Shown: positions 9,995 to 18,755 of the stretch, piece after piece
How the letters are laid out: the number at the start of each line of letters is the position of its first letter
How positions within the stretch are numbered: position 1 is the stretch's first letter
Assembly (NCBI GenBank): GCA_902567095.1
Contig: CACFLG010000002.1
Span: 1-64,000 of the forward strand
DNA length: 64,000 bases
From: an uncultured OM182 clade bacterium
GTDB taxonomy: Bacteria > Pseudomonadota > Gammaproteobacteria > Pseudomonadales > Azotimanducaceae
Direction: 5' to 3'
Made by a program: the position numbers and the translations under genes
Notes under the pieces: generated by a model
What the model was told of the DNA's origin: nothing
Database searches by the model: none
The model's input: the letters and a program-made list of their open reading frames with translations, nothing else

Positions 9995-11239
9995 ATGTTA
10001 AGTAGAGAAGATAATCAACTTTTTTTTGATAAAATCTCAATGAAGGAATTGGCGAAAAAATATGGGACGCCCTCGTTCGTTTATTCTGAAGAAAAAATCG
10101 TTGAAAATTTTCTTACTATTAAGCGTGCTTTCTCCTCGACAACAACTGATATTTGTTTCGCAGTGAAAGCAAATTCAAACATAGGAATTCTCCAAATTTT
10201 AGCTCGACAAGGCGCAGGATTTGACATCGTATCGGGAGGAGAGCTAGCAAGAGTTTTGAAAGCAGGAGGAGATCCAAAAAAAATAGTTTTTTCAGGTGTC
10301 GGGAAACAGGACTGGGAAATCATAGAAGGATTACAAAATGAGATTCGTTGTTTCAATGTAGAATCAGCCGCTGAACTAGAAAAAATAGCTCAGATCGCAA
10401 GTTCTTGCAGCCAAATTGCACCCGTTTCACTCAGAGTAAATCCGAATATAGACGCGAAAACACACCCATATATATCTACAGGCTTAGCCGAGAGTAAATT
10501 CGGTATAAAAATAGATAGTGCGGAACATCTCTTTCAACGTGCTCATGAAGACCCGCACTTGAATTTAGTGGGAATTGACTGTCACATTGGATCTCAAATA
10601 ACAGAGATTGAGCCTTTTCGAGCCGCTCTAAATATCCTAATTAACCTAGTTCAAAGGCTGGCAGGAAAAGGCATAAATCTATCTCATATCGATATAGGTG
10701 GTGGTGTAGGGATTAAGTATAAAGACGAGGAAGTCATTAATTGGAATGACTTTGCTAGTGAAATCAAAAAATCAATGAAAGACATTCCCCAAAGATTAAT
10801 TTTGGAGCCTGGTAGGTCTATAGTAGGCGACGCAGGGTTGCTTTTGGCTAAGATTATTCTGCTCAAGAACAATGGCCAAAAAAACTTTGCCGTGATTGAT
10901 GCCGGCATGAATGATCTCTTAAGACCAGCTCTTTATGGATCTTGGCACGAAATTGTTTCTGTAGAAAAACGCACATATCCAGAACCCGTAGATTGGGAAA
11001 TAGTTGGTCCTATCTGCGAAACAAGTGACTTCTTAGCCAAAGCGAGATCTTTGAGCATTGTTGAAGGAGATCTGATAGCAATTTTAGATTGCGGAGCATA
11101 TGGGTTTTCCATGAGCTCTAACTATAATTCAAGACCTAAAGCCGCCGAAATTTTAGTCGCAGACAAAAGCCATTTCTGCATCAGAAACAGGGAAAAAATT
11201 TCTGACCTTTTTTTCTTAGAGAATTTAAGATCAACGTGA
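9995..11239 (+). CDS. lysA: Diaminopimelate decarboxylase
   Basis: PLP enzyme that decarboxylates meso-diaminopimelate to L-lysine. 414 residues, fold-type III. The PLP lysine is Lys58 in CFAVKANSN; the phosphate-binding GGGVGIKY, the EPGRSIVG block and the C-terminal CGAYGFSMSSNYNSR, with the active-site Cys and Tyr, are all present. It starts 2 nt after lptM and is followed 9 nt later by dapF, so the cell makes and uses diaminopimelate from the same operon. Confidence 0.98.
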   Translation: MLSREDNQLFFDKISMKELAKKYGTPSFVYSEEKIVENFLTIKRAFSSTTTDICFAVKANSNIGILQILARQGAGFDIVSGGELARVLKAGGDPKKIVFSGVGKQDWEIIEGLQNEIRCFNVESAAELEKIAQIASSCSQIAPVSLRVNPNIDAKTHPYISTGLAESKFGIKIDSAEHLFQRAHEDPHLNLVGIDCHIGSQITEIEPFRAALNILINLVQRLAGKGINLSHIDIGGGVGIKYKDEEVINWNDFASEIKKSMKDIPQRLILEPGRSIVGDAGLLLAKIILLKNNGQKNFAVIDAGMNDLLRPALYGSWHEIVSVEKRTYPEPVDWEIVGPICETSDFLAKARSLSIVEGDLIAILDCGAYGFSMSSNYNSRPKAAEILVADKSHFCIRNREKISDLFFLENLRST

Positions 11240-11248
11240 GAATTTTAA

Positions 11249-12088
11249 ATGCATATTAAATTCTGGAAGATGCATGGTCTTGGAAACGATTTTTTAGTTA
11301 TCGATATGATAGAAAAAAAAATTGATTTGAATCCCCAATTAATTAGAGATATGGCGAATAGGAAAACGGGAATAGGATTTGATCAGCTCTTAACGATCAG
11401 CGCTCCGACTAATCCTGAATCAGATTTTTTGTATAGGATATTTAACGCCGATGCAAGCGAAGCAGAGCAATGCGGTAATGGTGCTCGGTGTATCCATACC
11501 TTCGTTCGGGAAAAAGGTTTAACCTCAAGAGACGAAATTAGGCTTCAAACAAAGAAAGGGGTAATTAAATGCACCCTAGAAGAAAACAGAAACATCTCTG
11601 TTGAAATAGGAATTCCCGATTTCAGGCCCGAAGGAATTCCATTCGTACCTTCAAAAAAAGAGGGAGATTATTACCTCTTAGACATTAAAGACGACAGAAT
11701 TTCTTTGCCTATAATCCCTGTAGGCATCGGAAATCCTCATGCTGTTATTGAAGTTGCGAATCTGCAAAACTACCCAGTCGCTGAAATTGGAAAAAAAGTA
11801 TGTAGCCATGAAAATTTTCCTAACGGAGCAAATGTAAGTTTTATAGAACTCGTGTCGAGACAACAACTAAACCTCAGGGTTTTTGAAAGGGGCGTTGGAG
11901 AAACTAGTGCTTGTGGGACCGCGGCATGCGCGGCTGCAGCGTGCGGAATAAAGACAGGAATACTAGACTCTGAGGTTTTGGTAAATCAACCTGGAGGGGG
12001 ACTGAATATCATCTGGAATAACTTCGAGAAACCGATGATCATGTCGGGCCCGTCTAAAAAAGTTTACGAAGGAATATTCAACACATGA
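11249..12088 (+). CDS. dapF: Diaminopimelate epimerase
   Basis: Cofactor-independent racemase that converts LL- to meso-diaminopimelate for lysine and peptidoglycan. 279 residues. The two active-site cysteines are visible: Cys75 in ADASEAEQCGNGARC and Cys222 in GETSACGTAAC. N-terminal FWKMHGLGNDF is canonical. Its TGA overlaps the ATG of the DUF484 gene by 4 nt, so the two are probably translationally coupled. Confidence 0.98.
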   Translation: MHIKFWKMHGLGNDFLVIDMIEKKIDLNPQLIRDMANRKTGIGFDQLLTISAPTNPESDFLYRIFNADASEAEQCGNGARCIHTFVREKGLTSRDEIRLQTKKGVIKCTLEENRNISVEIGIPDFRPEGIPFVPSKKEGDYYLLDIKDDRISLPIIPVGIGNPHAVIEVANLQNYPVAEIGKKVCSHENFPNGANVSFIELVSRQQLNLRVFERGVGETSACGTAACAAAACGIKTGILDSEVLVNQPGGGLNIIWNNFEKPMIMSGPSKKVYEGIFNT

Positions 12089-12756
12089 CAGATACCTCGA
12101 AGGAGTTACAAGTCAGGAAATATCTTAGAGAAAACCCAGGGTTTTTCGTTGACAATGAAGAAGTTTTGACTGAGTTGAAAATTCCCCACCAGGAAAAAGG
12201 AACTATCTCACTAATCGAAAAACAGCTAGAGATAAGTAAAAAGAAAGAGCGAGAAGCGAAAGAGAAGATTCGTAAGTTCTTTGAGAACGCGAAAGAGAAT
12301 GCCGCTATCTTCAAAAAGAGTCAGCGCTTTTTAAAGGAAGCAATTCTGGGTGATAGCCAAAACAGATTTTTCGAATCGTTGCACTCTGCAACTCATACCC
12401 ATCTTCAATGCGAGTATTCTCTGATTATATTAGGCAGAGACGAACTACAAATTAGTTCATCTATCCAAGTGAGGAACAAAAACTCTTTGAGCAAGTATAG
12501 TTTAGAGCTTTTTAAGTCCACTTCACCAATTTTAGGATCTCTGTCGAAGAAGCAAAGACAAGAATTGTTTCTTCAAAAGAGTGAAAAAGCTAAATCATTC
12601 GCGGTTGTGCCAATAAGAGATAGTAGAGGCGAAATAGCTCTTTTTAACCTAGGTCATGAGGATCCTGAGTTCTTTTCGGAAAGAAAAGAAACTTTTTTTC
12701 TGGAGTTTTTAGCCGATATGTTTTCTATTTTAATCCCCAAGAATCTAAAAACTTGA
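12085..12756 (+). CDS. DUF484 family protein
   Basis: 223 residues of the DUF484 family: an N-terminal helical part containing YLRENPGFF, a Lys/Glu-rich coiled coil at about 45-85 and a GAF-like C-terminal region. Members lie between dapF and xerC in E. coli (yigA) and Pseudomonas, exactly as here. The function is not established. The GAF-like fold hints at ligand binding or dimerisation; that is inference. It overlaps dapF by 4 nt and ends 1 nt before xerC. Confidence 0.85.
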   Translation: MTDTSKELQVRKYLRENPGFFVDNEEVLTELKIPHQEKGTISLIEKQLEISKKKEREAKEKIRKFFENAKENAAIFKKSQRFLKEAILGDSQNRFFESLHSATHTHLQCEYSLIILGRDELQISSSIQVRNKNSLSKYSLELFKSTSPILGSLSKKQRQELFLQKSEKAKSFAVVPIRDSRGEIALFNLGHEDPEFFSERKETFFLEFLADMFSILIPKNLKT

Positions 12757-12757
12757 A

Positions 12758-13678
12758 ATGAAAAGCTTAAATCTCAAAATCAATATAACTTCATTTCTTG
12801 AATACCTCTTCGTCGAAAAGAGACTGGCAAAAAATACTATCTTAAGCTACAAGCGAGACCTCGGATCTCTTGAGAGGTTTATCTCAAAACAAAAAGCTAA
12901 GACCATAGAATCTGCTACTTCAATAGATATTCAAGATTTCATCTCTTCTGATTTCAAAAAGGGCTTATCAGCCAGAACCATCCAGAGGAAAGTTTCCTCA
13001 ATAAGAGCTTTTTTTTATTTTCTCAAAGAAAGAAAAGCTATAAAGAATAATCCAGCAAAAAATATTAGAACGCCGAAGACCAAGTCTTATCTCCCGAGGA
13101 CCATTGATCCGGACCAAATCACTAGACTACTAAGAAATTCTGGCAAAACGTTTTTTGAAATACGTGATAAGGCAATATTGGAGATTTTTTACTCATGTGG
13201 GCTCAGGCTTTCCGAACTAGTGGGGCTAAATCTAAGCGATATTTCGTTAGAGAATTCCAGCCTGAGAGTTTTAGGTAAGGGAAATAAAGAACGAGTTCTT
13301 CCTATAGGTGAGAAAGCAAAAGAATCTTTGGTTCATTGGTTACAAGATAGAAGCAAGTTAAAAAAAGGATCCTCTGAGCCTGAAGATGCTTTGTTTTTAA
13401 GCATTCGAGGTAAGAGAATAAGCAGAAGGAATGTTCAAAAAAGACTAGAAGCTTGGGGTTTAAAATTGGGAGTTGCAGAGAAAATTTATCCTCACAAAAT
13501 TCGGCACTCATTTGCTACCCATTTACTCGAATCTAGTCAGGATTTAAGAGCGGTACAAGAGCTCTTAGGTCATGAAAATATAGGAACAACTCAGATCTAC
13601 ACTCATTTGGATTTCCAGCATCTAGCCAAAATTTATGACCAAGCCCACCCAAGGGCAAACAGAAATAAAGGCAGATAA
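12758..13678 (+). CDS. xerC: Tyrosine recombinase XerC
   Basis: Site-specific recombinase that with XerD resolves chromosome dimers at dif. 306 residues: N-terminal SAM-like core-binding domain (about 10-95) and C-terminal catalytic domain. The catalytic set is complete: Arg150 in CGLRLSEL, Lys174 in LGKGNKER, His246-x-x-Arg249 in PHKIRHSFATHL, His272 in GHENIG and the nucleophile Tyr281. The dapF-DUF484-xerC-HAD order marks it as XerC and not XerD or an integrase. Confidence 0.96.
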   Translation: MKSLNLKINITSFLEYLFVEKRLAKNTILSYKRDLGSLERFISKQKAKTIESATSIDIQDFISSDFKKGLSARTIQRKVSSIRAFFYFLKERKAIKNNPAKNIRTPKTKSYLPRTIDPDQITRLLRNSGKTFFEIRDKAILEIFYSCGLRLSELVGLNLSDISLENSSLRVLGKGNKERVLPIGEKAKESLVHWLQDRSKLKKGSSEPEDALFLSIRGKRISRRNVQKRLEAWGLKLGVAEKIYPHKIRHSFATHLLESSQDLRAVQELLGHENIGTTQIYTHLDFQHLAKIYDQAHPRANRNKGR

Positions 13679-13679
13679 T

Positions 13680-14387
13680 GTGATTAAGGTCATAGGCTTC
13701 GACCTGGATGACACTCTTTGGGATGTGGCCCCGGTGATCAAGAGCGCGGAGAAAACACTCAGCAATTGGGTCATATCAAGATTTCCTCAGGTCAAATATG
13801 GGGAGCTACAAATAAAGCGAGCTAGGAAAAAAATACTTCAGGAGAATCCGGCAATAGGTTTTCAATTTACCAGAATGCGAAAGGCAATCCTAAAAGAAAT
13901 CTTTGAGTCTGACCTAAAAGATCCGTTAACAGCGGAAAAGCTTAGCCAGGAGGGTGTAGAGATTTTCATAAAGGCAAGAAGTGAAGTGGATCTGTATCCT
14001 GGAGTAGAACGGACTCTAAAGGAGCTTGCACAAAATTACGAACTCGGGATTATAACCAACGGTAACGCCGATATTACAAAAATGAGTATATCAAAGTATT
14101 TTAATTTTTCGATATCAGCAGAGAAAATTGGTGTGCCCAAGCCGCAGCCAGAGATTTTTCTCGCCGCGCTCGAGTTAACGAAAGTTAATAGTAATGAGTT
14201 CGTGTATGTGGGCGATGATATGGTGAACGACATCGATGGAGCAAAAAATGTGGGAATGGCTACGGTTTGGAAGAAAAATAATGCTCGTCAACCCAATGGC
14301 AATACTGTTCCTGATAAAGTCATTGATCGCATTGGAGCTTTACCAAAAGCCATTCATGAAATAATCAATGACCGATCGTTTCGATAA
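13680..14387 (+). CDS. yigB: HAD-superfamily phosphatase (YigB-like)
   Basis: Subfamily IA haloacid-dehalogenase-type hydrolase. Visible motifs: FDLDDTLW (nucleophile and acid/base Asp), ITNGN, the Lys in VPKPQPEIF and GDDMVNDIDGA. E. coli YigB, in the same place after xerC, dephosphorylates FMN and the riboflavin precursor ARPP in vitro; that activity is transferred here by synteny only. I chose the GTG at 13680, which lies 1 nt after the xerC stop with AAAGG 8 nt upstream; an ATG at 13635 would overlap xerC by 44 nt and add non-conserved residues. The 3' end overlaps convergent thrC by 23 nt. Confidence 0.85.
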   Translation: MIKVIGFDLDDTLWDVAPVIKSAEKTLSNWVISRFPQVKYGELQIKRARKKILQENPAIGFQFTRMRKAILKEIFESDLKDPLTAEKLSQEGVEIFIKARSEVDLYPGVERTLKELAQNYELGIITNGNADITKMSISKYFNFSISAEKIGVPKPQPEIFLAALELTKVNSNEFVYVGDDMVNDIDGAKNVGMATVWKKNNARQPNGNTVPDKVIDRIGALPKAIHEIINDRSFR

Positions 14388-15741
14388 ATTCCTTCAGAGC
14401 GCTCGAGTCGTTTTTTATATGAGATTTTCTTGTTGGCAAGCCCTCGAGCGACTCAATAATAGGATGTGAGACTTGGGCCTCGGGAAGCGCCTCTTCCAGA
14501 AGTGAAGGAAATTTCGCTGGATGAGCAGTAGCGAGTGTTACTAAAGGGATTTCATTATTTCTTTTTCTTAAGCCCGCATCGAGACCAACAGCTGTATGAG
14601 GATCAAGAATATAGCCAGTCCTCTCGTATGTAAGTCTAATTCTTTTTATCGTTTCCATATCCGAGACAGACGATGTAACGAATCCGTCATTGTTGGAAGG
14701 GAGATCGGATAAATCGATCTTAGCAGAACCGCTTGATTCGAAAGAGTTTATAAAACGTTTGAACTTGTCTATTCTTGATTGGTAGACATAAAAAATATAC
14801 CTTTCAAAATTACTAGCTACCTGTATGTCCATCGCAGGACTTGAAGTAAAGCAAACCTTGTTACGCCGATATAAACCGGTTTCAAAAAATCTATGTAGAA
14901 TATCATTTTGGTTTGTAGCCAATATTAATCTTTCTATGGGCAAACCCATTTGCTTTGCTACATAGGCACTGAAGATATTACCAAAATTACCAGTTGGTAC
15001 AGCCACTTGAAAAGCTCGAGGCATTCCGAGCTGAATATATATGGAAAAGTAATAAACTGTCTGGGCGAGAACTCTTGCCCAATTTACCGAGTTCACTGCT
15101 CCCAGTTTTAGATCTTCCTTAAAAGAAACGTCTCTGAAAACCTCTTTAAGTAAGGACTGGCAATCGTCAAAACTACCGTCAATGGCAATGCTATGGATGT
15201 TTGAGTCCATCACAGTTGTCATTTGTTTCTCTTGCACCGAACTTGTCTTGCCTTCCGGAAACATAATAAAAACGTTTATATTTTTTTTGCCCTTCAAACC
15301 AGCTATCGCTGCACTGCCCGTATCTCCGCTTGTCGCGCCTAAAACATTGAGAAAAGTGTTCTGCTGATTCAATATATGCTCAAAAACGTTCCCCAAGAAT
15401 TGAAGGGCTATATCCTTAAAAGCTAGAGTCGGGCCGTGGAAAAGCTCTAAAACGTAGTCCTCGCCTACCTGAACAAGCGGCGTGACTTTAGAATCAGAAA
15501 AATTAGAGTAACTTTTATCAACGATTTGTCTCAAATCTCGTTCAGCAATATCGTCTATGTAAGGCTTGAAAATTTCAAAGGCTAATTCAGAGTACGAGGC
15601 CCCACTTAGGTCCCTGATATTTCGTTCCAACGATGGGATTCTTTCGGGCACCAAAAGGCCACCATCGGAGCCAAGCCCCATAGAGACTGCCTCGCAAAAC
15701 GATAATCCAGAAACTCCACCCCGCGTACTTAGGTACTTCAA
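14365..15741 (-). CDS. thrC: Threonine synthase
   Basis: PLP enzyme that converts O-phosphohomoserine to threonine. 458 residues, the longer class II type. The N-terminal KYLSTRGG and the PLP lysine Lys109 in FHGPTLAFKDIALQ are canonical; GATSGDTGSAAI follows. Translation starts at TTG (15741) with AAAGG upstream. The usual partners thrA/hom and thrB are not in the window. It lies 80 nt downstream of the P-II gene on the same strand, with no clear terminator between, so read-through from the nitrogen-regulated promoter is possible. Confidence 0.97.
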   Translation of the reverse strand: MKYLSTRGGVSGLSFCEAVSMGLGSDGGLLVPERIPSLERNIRDLSGASYSELAFEIFKPYIDDIAERDLRQIVDKSYSNFSDSKVTPLVQVGEDYVLELFHGPTLAFKDIALQFLGNVFEHILNQQNTFLNVLGATSGDTGSAAIAGLKGKKNINVFIMFPEGKTSSVQEKQMTTVMDSNIHSIAIDGSFDDCQSLLKEVFRDVSFKEDLKLGAVNSVNWARVLAQTVYYFSIYIQLGMPRAFQVAVPTGNFGNIFSAYVAKQMGLPIERLILATNQNDILHRFFETGLYRRNKVCFTSSPAMDIQVASNFERYIFYVYQSRIDKFKRFINSFESSGSAKIDLSDLPSNNDGFVTSSVSDMETIKRIRLTYERTGYILDPHTAVGLDAGLRKRNNEIPLVTLATAHPAKFPSLLEEALPEAQVSHPIIESLEGLPTRKSHIKNDSSALKEFIETIGH

Positions 15742-15821
15742 AATAGGCCTTTAGATTTTTTCAGCCTTTGATTATCCTAAATTCATTCAAATAGAGATAG
15801 GGATTTAGCAAGTTTTTAGCT

Positions 15822-16175
<354 letters not shown>

Positions 16176-16247
16176 TTATTCTTTCTTTGCGACCAAGAAT
16201 TTTCTCTTGAAAATAACTTTGAGTCGGATTGCACTAAGTTAAACAAA

Positions 16248-16263
16248 AGCATTCCTTATGCCA
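16248..16263 (-). promoter_or_regulatory. Sigma-54 (-24/-12) promoter of the P-II gene
   Basis: On the minus strand the sequence TGGCATAAGGAATGCT matches the sigma-54 consensus TGGCACG-N4-TTGCW, with the invariant GG (16262-16261) and GC (16250-16249) separated by exactly 10 nt. Predicted start of transcription is near 16237, leaving a leader of about 77 nt before the P-II ATG. The NtrC-type palindrome upstream, centred roughly 97 nt before that start, supports function. Confidence 0.75.
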
Positions 16264-16325
16264 AATTTTTTTTCTTTCGTGAAAACAGGTATTTATAAAA
16301 AAGATAAAAAGCTCTTCTAATATAC

Positions 16326-16342
16326 CGCACGTTTTTAGTGCA
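16326..16342. promoter_or_regulatory. NtrC-binding palindrome upstream of the P-II gene
   Basis: CGCAC-GTTTTTA-GTGCA: the inverted repeat GCAC-N7-GTGC has the same arm sequence and spacing as the NtrC sites at E. coli glnA (TGCAC-N7-GTGC type). Its centre lies about 97 nt upstream of the predicted sigma-54 start. The 11-nt sequence GATTGCACTAA of its minus-strand arm recurs in the opposite orientation at 16227-16237, right at the predicted start. Confidence 0.7.
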
Positions 16343-16439
16343 ATCTTGTGTGAGTTACTATCCTTAAGGCATTTATAGTGTGCAGATGATTTGGTTTTTT
16401 AGATCGAGACCTAACTCGAAATACAAAGAAAGGCGCACC

Positions 16440-17975
16440 TTAACTGTTCTCACCCCAGCTTGCAGCATCTAATTCACTATTCCTTGTAAATTGAAATACG
16501 GAACTGGTACCTGCCTCAACTATCGATTGCTCAGAAACCAGTGTGAGGACTGCATTTTGTTTGAACTCTGATAAATCACTGGCACCAACATTTATCATTG
16601 TTGCCTTGATTTTCTGTATAGTTGACGCGAGCGCTTCAGAAACACCACCAACATAAGGCACATAGGCGTCGACACCCTCCTCAAACAGAAGCTCTCGGGA
16701 ATCAGACCCATCTGTATACCTCTCCCAATTTTGAGCGCGCCTCGTTCCTTCACCCCAGTATGATTTAAAAACCTGGCCATTAAAAGATGTCTTGGGAGAC
16801 GGGCTCTCATCGGTCATCGCGAAATAACGACCCATCATTACGAAATCTGCTCCCATAGCTAGTGCCAAAGCTATTTGGGTATCGTTGGAAAGACCACCGT
16901 CTGAGCAAACAGGAATGTATCGGCCGGTCTCCTCTAAATATGCGTCACGTCTTTTTACCACCTCCAGTAACGCCGAAGCTTGTCCTCTACCAACCCCTTT
17001 TTGCTCCCTGGTAATACAAATAGAACCGCCACCGATGCCCACTTTTACGAAGTCTAACCCTAAGCCTGAGACAAGATAATCAAATCCTTCAGCAGACACA
17101 ATGTTTCCACCTCCCAAAATAATTTCTTCTCCATATTTTCTCTTGATCCAATTTAAGCCTTCTTTCTGAAACTCAGAGAGACCGTCAGAAGAGTCGAAAC
17201 AGAGGACATCCGCGCCTGCTTCAACCAAAGCGGGGGCTCGAAGTTTATAATCACGCGTATTTAAAGCAGCTCCAACACAAAGGCGTTTGGAATTATCTAA
17301 CAACTCACGAGGATGACGCATGTGGTCTTCATAATCCTTCTTAAACACTAGCGAACTCAAGTTGCCATTTTTATCTACAACCGGTAAACAGTTTTTCTTA
17401 TATTTCCTTAGAAGACTATTGGCTTCGCGAAGACTAAGCCCCTCTTCTCCAAAGATGACATTGTCTATTTTCGTCATGTAGTGCTCGACAGGAGCTTTCA
17501 AATTATCCTCATGTTCCCAAAAATCTTGATCTGTAATGATACCCAAAAGTCTGCCTGTCGCTGTTCCATCTGAGGTGACTGGGACTGTAGAGTGTCCTGT
17601 CTTTTTCATCAAAGCGACGACGTCCTCTAAACTTTCTCCAACCAAAGTGTTTGTATCGCTAGAGACAAAGCCAGCTTTATGGGATTTTACTTGCGCTACC
17701 ATAGCAGCTTGGCTTTTTACATCTTGAGAACAGTAAATAAAACCGAGCCCGCCCTCTCTGGCAAGCGCTATAGCTAAATTAGAATCAGTTACAGACTGCA
17801 TAGCAGCGGAAACTATTGGAATATTTAGATCAAATCTAGGAGCGCTTTCTCTATTGCTCGCTGCGATTGAAGCAGCAAGGTTTATCGTCCCTGAGGACTG
17901 ATTTTTTTTTGTTAATCTGGGTATCAGCAAAAACTCGCCAAAGGTTCTAGAAACACCATCCAAGATCTTAGCCAT
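16440..17975 (-). CDS. guaB: IMP dehydrogenase, Tritrichomonas-type
   Basis: Oxidises IMP to XMP with NAD+, the committed step of guanine nucleotide synthesis. 511 residues: TIM barrel with two CBS motifs inserted at about 115-215. Catalytic Cys320 is in GGGSICITREQKGVGRGQ and the flap Arg419-Tyr420 in NWERY. From memory these match the protist Tritrichomonas foetus enzyme (Cys319, Arg418-Tyr419) far better than ordinary bacterial GuaB, also in LNTRDYKLRAPALVEAGAD and IPVCSDGG. The ATG has AGGAAAAG upstream. guaA is not adjacent. Whether the genome also has a standard guaB cannot be seen here. Confidence 0.92.
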   Translation of the reverse strand: MAKILDGVSRTFGEFLLIPRLTKKNQSSGTINLAASIAASNRESAPRFDLNIPIVSAAMQSVTDSNLAIALAREGGLGFIYCSQDVKSQAAMVAQVKSHKAGFVSSDTNTLVGESLEDVVALMKKTGHSTVPVTSDGTATGRLLGIITDQDFWEHEDNLKAPVEHYMTKIDNVIFGEEGLSLREANSLLRKYKKNCLPVVDKNGNLSSLVFKKDYEDHMRHPRELLDNSKRLCVGAALNTRDYKLRAPALVEAGADVLCFDSSDGLSEFQKEGLNWIKRKYGEEIILGGGNIVSAEGFDYLVSGLGLDFVKVGIGGGSICITREQKGVGRGQASALLEVVKRRDAYLEETGRYIPVCSDGGLSNDTQIALALAMGADFVMMGRYFAMTDESPSPKTSFNGQVFKSYWGEGTRRAQNWERYTDGSDSRELLFEEGVDAYVPYVGGVSEALASTIQKIKATMINVGASDLSEFKQNAVLTLVSEQSIVEAGTSSVFQFTRNSELDAASWGENS

Positions 17976-18043
17976 TATCTTTTCCTATTAAGAAAGGACA
18001 TTACGAAGTTTAGTCTTATTTCAAAAATGACGACCACTCTATG

Positions 18044-18712
18044 CTATTCTCGTATTGGCTGAAGATTCTTTTCTTTAGCAATCAAGAAATCAGCAACTTG
18101 GAGCATTCCTAGATTACTGTTACCAACCATGGAGCTCTCAATACGATATTTCCCATTCACTATAAGAGCCGGAACCCCTCTCGACGCGTAAATTTTTTGC
18201 CTAGCCAAAGCTCTTTGATATTTCGCCTTGACACCGAAAGAATCGTTATAGGTGCGGAGGAATTTCTCAGGATCTACATCGTGTTCAGAAACGAATGCTG
18301 TCATTTTTTCAATTGTGTCTAGCCGCCTCCCATTATTGTGAATCGCTCTAAAGACTCGAAGATGAAGTTCCGACAGAACTCCTAGGGACTCTAAAGTATA
18401 GTAAGTCCTCGCGTACAACTTGTAACCTGGAACATTCCATATGGCGGGGCTCCTATTAAAAACGATATCTGATTCGAGTTGAGTTCTCCACTGAGAAATG
18501 AGTCCCTCAAACCTGAAACAGTGGGGGCAACCGTAGGAAAAGTACTCTGTAATTTCAATTTTTTCGGGGTTCTCAGTTTGTATCGGGGTAGAAAGCCTTA
18601 AATAATGTTTTCCCTCTTCGTATTCTGACTCCGTGCCAAAAGAAAAGCTCGAAAGCGAAAGAAGTATAATGCTTGAGGCTACTTTAACTAAACTAAAATA
18701 TTTAATTATCAA
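18044..18712 (-). CDS. dsbA: DsbA-family thiol:disulfide interchange protein
   Basis: Periplasmic oxidase that introduces disulfides into exported proteins. From TTG at 18712 the protein is 222 residues with a clean signal peptide (Lys4, Lys10, hydrophobic 11-24, cleavage near residue 26), the active site CPHC (Cys62, Cys65) and the cis-proline loop RGVPALIV. AGAGGA lies just before this TTG. A GTG at 18769 in the same frame would add 19 charged residues in front of the signal peptide and overlap the cytochrome gene, so I rejected it. It follows cytochrome c4, a neighbour pair also seen in Pseudomonas. Confidence 0.92.
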   Translation of the reverse strand: MIIKYFSLVKVASSIILLSLSSFSFGTESEYEEGKHYLRLSTPIQTENPEKIEITEYFSYGCPHCFRFEGLISQWRTQLESDIVFNRSPAIWNVPGYKLYARTYYTLESLGVLSELHLRVFRAIHNNGRRLDTIEKMTAFVSEHDVDPEKFLRTYNDSFGVKAKYQRALARQKIYASRGVPALIVNGKYRIESSMVGNSNLGMLQVADFLIAKEKNLQPIRE

Positions 18713-18755
18713 CTTTTCCTCTTCTTGAATATCCGAAGCCAATTTTATATTTATT

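Noticed and set aside
16325..16345. Second sigma-54-like sequence on the minus strand (CACACAAGATTGC)
   Set aside because: The essential GG of the -24 element is absent; the sequence is explained by the NtrC palindrome.
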